This document shows positions 21,577-31,616 of a stretch of DNA of 64,000 nt, one piece after another. Both the position numbers and the translations under genes were made by a program. The stretch is from Symsagittifera roscoffensis. Lineage: Eukaryota; Xenacoelomorpha; Acoela; Convolutidae. The notes under the pieces are model-generated. The model made no database searches. It worked only from the letters and a program-made list of their open reading frames with translations, and was not told the DNA's origin. Position 1 is the stretch's first letter. Each line of letters begins with the position of its first letter. Where the stretch lies: contig NC_087068.1 of the NCBI RefSeq assembly GCF_963678635.1, positions 20,192,914 through 20,256,913 of the forward strand. Reading direction: 5' to 3'.

Positions 21577-24182
21577 AAATATTAATTTTTCTCCAACTCC
21601 TTTTTCTAGTAATTTCCGATCAGAACATAAATCCTTCTCCCCGCAGAGGACCCCAAGACTTATTAGTAACACATTACGATTGTGAAGAAAATGAACAAAA
21701 AACACTACACAAATATGCAATAAATCAAGTATCACAATGCGAAACAGAACCACAAGCTATAGAAACTACAAATGTAATAGCGACACTCTATTCAAAAGCC
21801 CGAGCAACAACAGTTATAGGATATAAATTCACAGCAACATTTTCCAAAAAGAAAGTACATTGTTCACAAGTCTCAAACGGAAATAAAAACCGACTTGACC
21901 ACGAATCATTCTACCAAAGTAATATAAAACGACTTTTACATCTCAATCCCGTTGATTAAAAAAACGAGTTACTCAGACTAAATATCACAAGAAATAAAAA
22001 AACCGACAGAAAATTAGTATATTTTCAAGTTTTTGCCGATTCAGTACATCAAGCAGAACTTGAAAGATATCAAGGACATATAAAACTAGATGAAAAATAC
22101 CCATACAACGGCGCACATGGAAGATTAACTTATGACATACACGATAAGCACTGGATACCACACATTGGTATAAATAATCCATCAAACTGCAAAGCAGACA
22201 CAAAAAAAAGAGAATATCAAGAAATAATGTTTTTCGATTGGAAAATACAACTCGAAAAAATACAACTCACACGAGATTTATCTGACAACACAATGATCTA
22301 TCAAGGAATTAGATTACCTTGTAAAAACGATCAAGGTTATTGTGACCCTACAACACGATTAGAAGCAACAATTGTTTGGTTTCCCGAAGACACATGTACA
22401 ACATTTCAAGTAGCAAAAATACACGCCCGAATGATAAAATTTCACGAGAAATATTTTATACAATCAATTCCATATGAACAAGTAAATCCATCACGAAAAC
22501 AAAGTACTGATTTTAGAAACATCCACAATATAGAAAATAAATTGACACGTTTCCAAATATATCAAGAAACAGAACTTGCATGCAAATACAGAAACCCACT
22601 TCACAAAACACAATATTCTGAAATATTAGTCGAATACGAAAAAGGTTTTGACATGACCACTGGAAAAATAAAAATTGACCCTTATGCCACAGGTCATCCT
22701 CTAAACGAAGGAACATCATATATACCAGTTAACTTTCAAAAAAGTAATGGTCAACCTGGTGGACATCTAAAGCCACATGACACTAGAAGCACACGCTTAC
22801 AAGAACTATCACTAATGAATAATTCTTATTTTGGTAATATCCACTATGATATTCACTTAGATATGAAATTTGACTACACAATTAGTCGAATTTTTAAGGA
22901 AATGTCACTCTCTGAATTAGAAACACTTCACCAACTATGCGAATTAGAACGGACACAAATCCTACAATCACTTGCACTAGCAGTATTAAAAATATCCTAC
23001 GCAGGATATTTACTATCAGGAAATCGATCAAATTTTTTAGACTACGAAGGAAACATTTTATGGTTTTACACCTGTACCAAAAAAGTATCACCACTATATG
23101 TTTTTGAAGATAAACGATGCTATAAAAGAATCCCTATCTTTTATAAAAAAAAAGTATATTTCGTTGACACACTTTCAAGACGAACATATTACTGGGATAC
23201 CGCAGTCCCATGTGGATCAGAAAATAGCCACAATGTAGTACAACTGAACCCTGATGAAGATAAATATTACCTTCTCACCCCATATCCCACATTAATGCAA
23301 TCACTCAAAAAATTTTCACCCGAAAGCATTAGAGCTATTGCTCGAAACCCAAATATCGATTTACAATCAATTGGAATATATTCAAAATCCGATATCCAAC
23401 ATCACATTAGAACACAACAATTCCGAGAATTATTAACACAAATGGACACTATACAAAGACAATCAATTGACCAAAACTTACGCAAACTTGCCGAAACAGT
23501 AGGATTTGCAGATATCTATACACAAGATTATAGCGGATATTTTAAAGACATAAAGGACTATATATATCTAAACGGTGAAAAATACCGACCACAAGATGTT
23601 TCACTTAAAAATATTTTTAGCTTTGTTACACTAAAAAATGAAATTCTTGATTTTCTAGGATGGCCCTATTACATCTTAGAAAAATCAACTATTTTATACG
23701 CAATGTTTAACTTTATAGGATTTCTTTTTTCACTTTTAAAAGGAATCTATAGTACATGCGCTATACACACACAAGTAAATAGACAAGCAAGTGTAGCACG
23801 CATAGTATTTGCAGGATTTTTTGGAATTTTTTCATCATCAATAAACAAAATTCTTTTAGACGCACAAATAAAAGAATACAATACAAAAATAGCGACAAGA
23901 CAGAACACGTACGACGAAGAACATAATAATATAGAGGTAACGCCTACAGCACCACAGTTACCACCCCTACCACATAACAATCCATTATCCCTAGTCCCAC
24001 AAAATTTCCGAAATATAGCAATAACACATAATCCAAATTTTAGACCAAACATATCGCAAAGTCCCATACAACATATAATGACACATCATTCACAAGATGA
24101 AAATACATATGAACAAATTATCGAACAACCCCATACCACCGCTTTTCAGTCTCAAAATAATAATTTTTTTAGCCCACGATGA
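21564..24182 (+). pseudogene. env: env-like surface glycoprotein ORF, one stop
   Basis: The frame is 873 codons with one internal stop, TAA at 21,957-21,959; sequence resumes in the same frame. A signal peptide is clear at the start (MYILKILIFLQLLFLVIS). The ectodomain has many Cys residues. Two hydrophobic segments lie near the carboxy end (about 23,690-23,760, ILYAMFNFIGFLFSLL; and about 23,785-23,860, IVFAGFFGIFSSS). A Pro-rich tail of about 110 residues follows. Position after pol, signal peptide, Cys content and carboxy membrane spans define it as an envelope-like protein that would mediate entry or cell exit. I see no clear furin site and cannot place it in a fusion-protein class. The internal stop makes this copy inactive as written. 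Confidence 0.7.
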
Positions 24183-25988
24183 GCCGACAACTTGGATCCC
24201 TACACCGCTCAAATTCCCATCCAACCAACCTCAACACTCCAATTACAATAATTCCACCTTTTGCTTTCCCGCCACCCAATTTCCCAAGTAGTAATATAAC
24301 AGCAGGCATGAATTCAGACACTAATTCAAATATTTCAGTTTTATACTCCATTTCACAACTCAATAACCCTAATATAGAAACCCCTGATGAATTTGCTGAC
24401 TCCGAACCATCTCCATCCAATAATTTTCAAACCAATTCTTCAGTTTTTTCAAAACCCCCTTTTCAACCAATCCCACCAAATAACCCACTCCCATCTATTT
24501 CTACACCCTCTTATGCTTCACAAGTAACCCCAACCTACTCCTCATTTCATTCAGACCGATCATCCAATTCTCCAGATATTCCCCAAATCTCCCAAGAACT
24601 CGATAATTTTATCACCCTACAACAACAACTATTACACCCTAACACCCCCACTATAAATCAGATTTCTTCCACAATAGAATCCTCAAACCCACCTACCCCT
24701 ACACTCTCTTCAGCTTATACTGCATCATTAGCACAATCATCCACATCTACTGAATCTTCACTCAGCACTAATAGAGCTTACCGCACTTTTAAAAGAAAGT
24801 TCCCCAACCATCCTTTCCCAGCAAAACCAGGAACAGCCCGTGAATATATTAATCATCCACATCACACTAACACGAAAGATTTTCTAGCAATCACCTTACC
24901 TTCATTTCCACAATCTACTTTAAACACCCCTCATGACACTAACGACACATGTAGTTTTGTAGATGAACATGTTTTAATGCCAACACTTCATTGGACATCA
25001 AATTATCATTTTACTAATCCCCTTTGCCTACCGTTATCTAATACTCATAACGATATAGAAAGAAATCAAGATATGCTGTATCGACTCACCACACCACTAA
25101 CACATAGACAATTTACTTATATAGGAAATAAAAAATCACTAAAAACATTCACTGCACCCCGAGCTAACGAATTTACACTAGAATATTACGATCATAATAT
25201 CATCCGAACTAATCGAGACCAATTTTTAGATGACGATCGCTTCGCTAACCCACAACTAACAGAAAAATTTTTCATCAAAACACCATATGTATTTACACTC
25301 AATATATTTGATCGCAAACTTGATCACATCATTTCTGAAGCACTAACCGACATGCAAGCTTACGAAAATTTTAAAGAAAAATTTCAATTATTTTCACTAA
25401 CCTTCCACTTCCTTGCACCACATGAACGCGATTTGCACTGCTCACACGACATTATGTTAAGCACTAAACAAACCCACACCTATACAAATTATCGCTTCAT
25501 ACAAAATCATTTTGATCTACATACTCCATCAAGACAACCACACCACCGTTTTCAGTTTCTTAACTCTAAATACACTTCACCATTTTTTTCTAAATTTCAC
25601 ATATTGCATCAAAGATACTAACCTTTACGGCATCCTCCGCAATTATGATCCATTAACCCAAATGTATATATTTTGTCCCATCACGAAGACTTTTAACGCA
25701 GAAGAATCCAGACCCTTCCTTATCCCACATGAATTTATCCAACCTATAGAAATCCCTATATTAGAATTCATCCACAATACTAAATACAATCACAAATTAT
25801 ATAACATCATTCAAAACACACCTTATGAGTTTGCAGTTGGCACCGAAGAACTAAAAACTATTAAAGCACTTCAATTGCTTTGGCCACTGCTTCAAACTAA
25901 AGACATCATTCGCATACTAGCAAAATTACTAACAAATTCCGACATAATACACGACATCTTCCCACACGGTTTTTTCCCCGACGACTAA
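24179..25988 (+). pseudogene. Long ORF after env, one frame change
   Basis: The start ATG overlaps the env stop as ATGA, suggesting coupled termination and re-initiation or a shared transcript. The frame runs to 25,621. The rest continues in the next frame to TAA at 25,986-25,988; the change fits a seven-T run at 25,583-25,589. The product would be about 600 residues. The first 200 are Pro/Ser/Thr/Asn-rich and probably disordered. The rest looks folded, with aromatic-rich stretches such as KTPYVFTLNIFD and a helical carboxy end (KALQLLWPLLQTKDIIRIL). No family recognised. Retroviruses often carry regulatory genes here, but nothing in the sequence shows DNA binding. An accessory protein is the safest call. 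Confidence 0.55.
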
Positions 25989-25997
25989 CAGGTAAGT
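25989..25997 (+). promoter_or_regulatory. Consensus 5' splice donor after the last ORF
   Basis: CAGGTAAGT stands directly after the stop codon of the post-env ORF and matches the animal donor consensus at all nine positions. If used, an intron would lie in the 3' non-coding region or join to the right terminal repeat. No matching acceptor can be singled out by eye. Confidence 0.4.
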
Positions 25998-27054
25998 ATA
26001 ATTTATACATATTCTTCACTAATAAATTTAAAATAAATACTAACCATTCTTTACTCATGTTTCATTTAGATCTTTAGTCTTCATACCACGATCATCTGCA
26101 AAAAACAAAAAAGCAATATAAAAAATAAACTTGTTAAAATTCTTCTAAACTTCATTAATATTTTCCACAAGGTAAACTGATAAAATTTATACCAAATGTA
26201 GTAAATTAATTTATAAATTGTTTCCCCAAAAGCATTAAATTTCATAAAAAATGAAAATTTGTAATTTAATTTTTCCCCAAAACTAGCAGTAAAATTAAAA
26301 TTCTATGTAGTAAATTGATAAAATGAAAATGCAGTACTAACCTTTTGATATTTTCATTCACTCGCACAAGAATTCTATCCAAACTCGCACAGCTCGCCCA
26401 CGAAGAATTGTTTAAATAATGAATTTCAGTTTCAAGTTTTCACACTCAACAACTCTAACACACGATAACAAGTTTCAAACTTTCCTTTAACCCGGTTGGA
26501 AAGGAATTATATACTAAACAAAACTAACCAACGCAGCTTACTAAACACCACAAATCATAAAATAACAGCATGACTAAGAAAAGAAAACCAACGGTACCCA
26601 AACCGGATTAACCCAGTTTAAAACTGAATAATTTATTCTTTTGAAGACTATTATAAAGTCTAAAAAAGAAATAATAAAACACAAAAAAGTCGAAAGACAA
26701 ACCCATAACAAAAACAATTTGATTTTTGAAAAAAGGACACAACCAACGAAACATAAGAAAAACTACCATAAACCCAACATAAAACGTTATCACATAACAG
26801 GACCTCTCACAGAAACCGCACGAAATCATACTCCCACTCCTGGCCTAACCCACCAGATAGGACGACCTGAGCATGCTCTATAGCCGGCCTAACCCACCGC
26901 GCTACATCCACGCTTTGTGACCACACTTCTATTTTTAATAAGAGGTACTCAAGGGTGAGTAACTCTTCAAAATAACCGAACTAAAACAAAATGCTTTTGT
27001 GAAAACAACTAACCAAAATCATAATTAAAACACTGAACTAATAAAAATTTTATA
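25998..27054 (+). other. 3' non-coding region of the env-bearing element
   Basis: About 1 kb lies between the last ORF and the right terminal repeat. It is A-rich with no sustained frame. It contains ggcctaaccca twice within about 80 bp (near 26,842 and 26,884). On the minus strand this resembles the start of a tRNA-type promoter (tagcgcggtgggttagg). A clear polypurine tract next to the terminal repeat is missing, which is odd for an LTR element. Confidence 0.5.
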
Positions 27055-28863
27055 AAACTATATTTTGTGATTGGAAAAATTAGATATTTTACCACTGTAA
27101 AGTATTTAATATTAACCAATCATGATCCATCTAACTAACAACCCACTTATTTGTAAGTGCTGAAATTACTTGTAATTTCAGCGCCAGAGAGATTTGAATT
27201 TAACTTAGAAATTAGTTTCCTCTCCAAGAGAACTTCAGCAGCCTCAACAAACCAGTATACCCTAGATCTATTGAGCCTAGCAGAGACTAGTTAAACACCC
27301 TGAGACTAGATAGTATAAGAGTAAGATTAGGATCGGTATTAGACTAAGAAGTTGCACGAATCTATCCGGCCGAAAATAAGATAGCGTGACGAGCAGACGG
27401 TGTACCCTATCCGAAATTACTCTATGAGTTAACCACATCGGTCCTAACTCATCTGGTGCGACCATAAGTCTCGAACAAGACCTTAATAGCTTAGAATTAA
27501 CCAAAAATAGATTAGAATTTAGACAAAACATTTTTAAAATGTTATACGACGATAATTTAATCGAAATGTCTCTACGACTCAATAGATCAGAGCCGATATT
27601 CCGAAAGATAACAGAACTACCCGGAATTGTAAGAAGACCTCGAACCAGAGACGATACACAAAGTAGAAACTTACCATATAGTTATATGATAGTACGGCAA
27701 AAGCCAACACAAACTTTTAAATTTAGAATTTTATTAGCAATGAATTTAGATTTTCATTTGCAAACATAAAATCTTGAAGTCAATCTTCATGATCATTTCA
27801 GGCGCTAAACAAAATTATTAATGTACAATAACGATTGATAAAAAGATCTCAGATCGTTTTCCTAAATTCTGCAGTATTATATAAAACATGTTTGGAAAAT
27901 ATTTATTGAAAATCAAAACAAAAATTAGTAGCATGACAATAAATTGTTAGTAATCATAAAATCATCTGTTGTCCCAGCCTCATCACCTAAACATAACAGC
28001 AATCATAAGCTCACTAATATCATTAAAAAACTAAATCTTTTTCTTAAACAAATTTAAACCATTTTAAACTTAAATTCACTTAATTTTAAAATCAGATCAT
28101 CAAGGCTTATCCTTGGATCTTAATTAATTTTCTATTTCACTAAATTTAAAACTTGATCATCAAGGCCTATCCTTGGATCAAAAAGAACAATTTTGTTCAC
28201 CCCCACCCACTTAGCAAGTGTCTAACGACCTCAAACGTCGATTCACTATCCAACCCTTCCAAAAAACCCAAGACTAATAGAAGTTTTTGAACAAAACTAA
28301 CCATTCAAATTAGGATAAACAGTGAAGAACTTCGGTTATTCATCCTTCACTTGAACCCTCCTCTTACCAGACCCAGGATAAATCTTAGACTTAGTAAGTT
28401 TTAAATAGTATCTAACGAACTACTCGCGTTCTAATTATACCTGAACCTTGTGGATCGATTTACTATTCTCCAACCCTTGAACACAATCACTACCCCTAAG
28501 TAAGATTAAGTAAGTTAACACCTTAGCTTATACTAGCCACGAGAAAGTAAAAAATCATTCTTCGGAATCGATATACTTTTCTCTCCAACCCTGAACAAAT
28601 AGACCCAGGTTAAGCTAACCAAAAAATTGTAAGGACTAACAGTTTAAGAAAGTAGACATCATCTAACAACTTTTTGCATCCCTCATCCTAAAACTTATGT
28701 CATTCAAAAATCTAGGAAATAAACAAACAATCGTTCTACACAACTGTGAAATAGATAACAAAAAGTACGATCTTGTAATCACACCTCATACACAAACAGT
28801 TGGATATATTAGAACAAAACGACTAACAATAAAAAGAAAAATAATAAACAAACAAAGACAAAT
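27055..28863 (+). repeat. Right terminal repeat (LTR) of the env-bearing element
   Basis: This repeat matches 9,112-10,922 and 6,753-8,562 almost throughout. It includes the ATG and first 55 or so codons of the leader ORF, starting at 28,698. It ends at aaagacaaat, after which LINE-derived sequence begins. Upstream similarity stops at aaactatatttt. No target duplication can be seen at the two outer boundaries. Confidence 0.8.
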
Positions 28864-29001
28864 TTTGTTTCCTTGATCGTTTCAATAGTTTTTCTTTATT
28901 GGGAATTGAATTTGCAGTTGGAGAGGCACTCTCGTTTTTACAGTATACTATTAGCGGAAAATTCTGATTTGTTGTAATGTATTCTGTAACGGATTTTTTT
29001 T

Positions 29002-29530
29002 TTAGCTCAGCTTTACTTTTGGAGAGTTGTCACGTTTGGGACGCTTGCCTAGCACCACTTTACGATGATAGATGTTGTTCTTGTCCTCGAAATACAAAAA
29101 CTTAACAAAGACAGTAGAGGGAACCATTCCGTTATCCTTGTTGGAAGGGTGACAAGCTTTAAAATCTGCGAAAACGTTTTTGTCCTTTAGTTTTTGCAGG
29201 AAGACTTTGCATTTACTTTTCTGGAGGTTATCGAGGTTCAGTTCTACATTTTCACTTAAAATACAGTTTTTTTGAACTATATCGTTCTTGTTCTGATGTC
29301 CGCAGTTCCAGGTCTGTTCCTTCGTTTTTCAAATTCATGATTTACTCATTTTTTTGCTTTTGGATTCTTTGGTCGTTAGTTTGCAGACCTATGAAAATAA
29401 TTTTTAGAATATCCTTCATCGATTGATCAACACTTGCGCATTCAATTTTTTGCAACATTTCATTGATTTTCATTTCCGCTCTCTGTTTAACAGTTTTATC
29501 ACAGCCTTTAAATTTGAATTAGGCTTTGAA
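29002..29530 (-). pseudogene. Probable LINE ORF1 fragment, decayed
   Basis: On the minus strand, a frame of about 95 codons runs from near 29,288 to TAA at 29,002-29,004. It contains FADFKACHPS and VPSTVFVKFLYFEDKNNIYH, and ends KRPKRDNSPKVKLS. The pattern Ala-Cys-His, then P-x-T-V-x-V-K-F and a basic end, resembles the RNA-binding end of ORF1 proteins of LINE-like elements. A second stretch at about 29,350-29,525 in a different frame is Lys/Gln/Glu-rich and coiled-coil-like (VKQRAEMKINEMLQKIE). Frame changes and a stop between them show decay. It shares strand and order with the endonuclease remnant at 5,775-6,752. Family identity is moderately supported. Confidence 0.5.
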
Positions 29531-30248
29531 TAAATAATATCCAGTTTGATATATTTTTGAGCCTAAACGCTTGGGTGGCGAGAGGGTTAGGTTGGCTGAA
29601 TTAATTTCAAAAAAATTCATTCGAAAAAGAAGGATGTTCAAAAAAAAATTGGCGAGACGATGCCAAATTGGATGTTGATGATTCAAAAAAAACTAAGCAG
29701 TTCTAATCAAAATTAAACAAAGTCAAAGATCCTTATTTGGTCTATTAAGGGGGATGGATTTTACTTTTTTCCGGATTAACATCCAAGGTTTTATAATCCG
29801 TCATTTAGTGAAAATCTTAGATCCTCGCCAGCGTGTGGAGTGTGAAATTAGCCATTATGCGCATTTTGGGATAACTAATGCATGCATATCTCTGAGAATT
29901 GCTGATTTGGCAACAGGATACGAGCAAGGATCATTATACTTAAAACATTTTTTTAATCTTCATTTCAAAAAATCAGCATGACGTCATGCTGAAAAGTGGT
30001 AGTTATGACTGATGACCATAGTAATACTTTTTCTTGTTAATTTATTACCACAGCTGTATTCTGTCGACGGCGCCTGCGCTGTTGAATCTATAATACATTT
30101 TTAGATGTAATATAAAAAAGCTCTGTTCAGCTTTTAACTATTGCCAGCAAAAATACTCAAATAAGTATAAGTTGAACACTTGATGGTTCTTGTTTCTGCA
30201 AACAAACCACCGAATTCTTCAATTTAACTGAAAAACATAAAACCCAAT

Positions 30249-31564
30249 ATGGCATCGCACACATCAGCAACAAACTCACAAAACTTCCGATCACTTCCAG
30301 ACTCCAGAAGACCAAGACTGCCACCTAACACTATCCGAAACTTTCCAAGAAATGTCCCAGAACTAAAATATGGAGAAAAAATTTCGATCAGTTATTCTGA
30401 GTCATCCAGAGCTTCGTGGATCTCTTTCAAGGTCAATCAAGAAGAGTCGTTACACGGATTTTTCGTTTCACTTCATACAACCTCAAATTTACAAAATATA
30501 GACTTCGAAGCTAAACTTTTTGACAGTTCTGGTGAACTCTTAGACTTCAAAGAAAGTGTAAGCTCGAAGTCTGGGGCAATTTTGGATTGGTATTTTGTAT
30601 CTTGGCACATGTGCGACTTTTCAGGCAAGTCCGATGAAATGGGTCCAAGTATGCCAAAAGCGTTCAGTGTGCTTCGCGTGTTTGAAAGAAATTCGTGTGC
30701 TTCTGTTTTGAATCCAGGTAAAACATTTTTCAAAACTATTTGTACATTTCTTAGTTGCAGACTTTTTTTAATGTAAAATACAATTTTAAAATTAAATGAA
30801 ATAAATCATTAAACATTATTGTCCGACCTTTTCTGAGCCACATGCCATTTTATCAGACGAAGAAGCGTTTTCGGGCAACTTTTAGATGGTTTAAATCAAA
30901 CCATCTCACTCATCGCCTCACAAAGCCCCCCACAATGGTCTTGCGTCCCATAAATGCGTCCCCCACAAAGCGTCAATGCGTCTAACGAAAAACGTTTTTC
31001 TCGGCCAAAAACTTGAAATCAACAATTGAAACCAATTTGGTATCTAGAATTAAGATGGAGGTAGAGAGACTCTTTTTAAAACGCTGGAGAAATTATTCAT
31101 TAAATCCATTTTCCTTCTGAAAATGGAACGTTGTCAAAAAGTATTTTATGTTAAGTGTAGCCGCCAATGATTGTTTAGGAACCTATTATCTGCAGATTAC
31201 AATCCAAGGCCACGTGAGGCAATCTTCCACAATATCAGCTGGTATCTGGATGTTTACACCAACCGATGATTTGGAGCGAGCCGGAATTGAATCAATCGAG
31301 CAAGCTTTAATCGACAAAAAAGCCACAAGCGAAGCTGTTTTTGAACAATACCAGGAAGCTAAAGCAAAATTTGATGAGCAGAAACGGAAACTGAGGCGGT
31401 ATGAAATGGAAGGAGAGGATGAAAACGTTAAAGAATTGATCGGCGAAAGAAACAGTTTGTATGACAGGTTTCTGAAGATTACACGAAGGAATCCTCGAAA
31501 CGAGGTGGGACAGCTGCATAGTCAAGCGAAACGGAGCCGATCCTGGTTTGGGAATTGGTGGTAG
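30249..31564 (+). CDS. Two-exon gene of unknown function
   Basis: Exon 1 is 30,249-30,717 (donor CCAG/GTAAAA). Exon 2 is 31,161-31,564 (acceptor tgtag/CCGCC). The phases match and give 290 residues. The start is ATG in caatATGGCA. Residues 1-40 are Ser/Pro/Arg-rich. About 45-190 alternates hydrophobic and polar residues like a beta-sandwich (ISISYSESSRASWISF, GTYYLQITIQGHV). About 205-270 is highly charged and probably coiled coil (EAKAKFDEQKRKLRRYE). The end is basic and aromatic (SRSWFGNWW). I recognise no family. There is no signal peptide or membrane span. AATAAA follows 47 bp after the stop, supporting a real, expressed single gene. It does not resemble the adjoining transposons in codon use. 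Confidence 0.72.
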
Positions 31565-31610
31565 TTATAGGAAAGGTGAAAATTGTCAAACACTGCTGTA
31601 CCTACTTTGA

Positions 31611-31616
31611 AATAAA
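31611..31616 (+). promoter_or_regulatory. Polyadenylation signal AATAAA
   Basis: This canonical hexamer lies 47 bp after the stop of the two-exon gene and fits as its 3' processing signal. Confidence 0.6.

Larger units (their letters stand above)
6753..28863 (+). mobile_element. Retrovirus-like Ty3/Gypsy element with env and extra ORFs
   Basis: The element proper runs from the left terminal repeat at 9,112 to the end of the right one at 28,863, about 19.8 kb. The tandem duplication adds a partial extra left end from 6,753. Coding order on the + strand is leader ORF, gag, protease, reverse transcriptase, RNase H, integrase, membrane ORF, proline-rich ORF, env-like ORF and post-env ORF. Terminal repeats of 1.8 kb are unusually long. 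The coding strand is strikingly A-rich and G-poor, unlike the flanking host genes. Many stops and frame changes make this copy defective as written. The similarity among its three terminal repeats points to a fairly recent arrival. It sits inside a LINE remnant. Confidence 0.85.

Noticed and set aside
26780-26940. A tRNA gene or complete SINE on the minus strand.
   Set aside because: Only a box-A-like sequence is visible. No box B or cloverleaf can be formed.
29754-29981. A 75-codon + strand frame upstream of the two-exon gene.
   Set aside because: It has no recognisable features and no splice connection in phase to the gene, and it ends in a direct 'catgacgtcatg' palindrome. Treated as chance.
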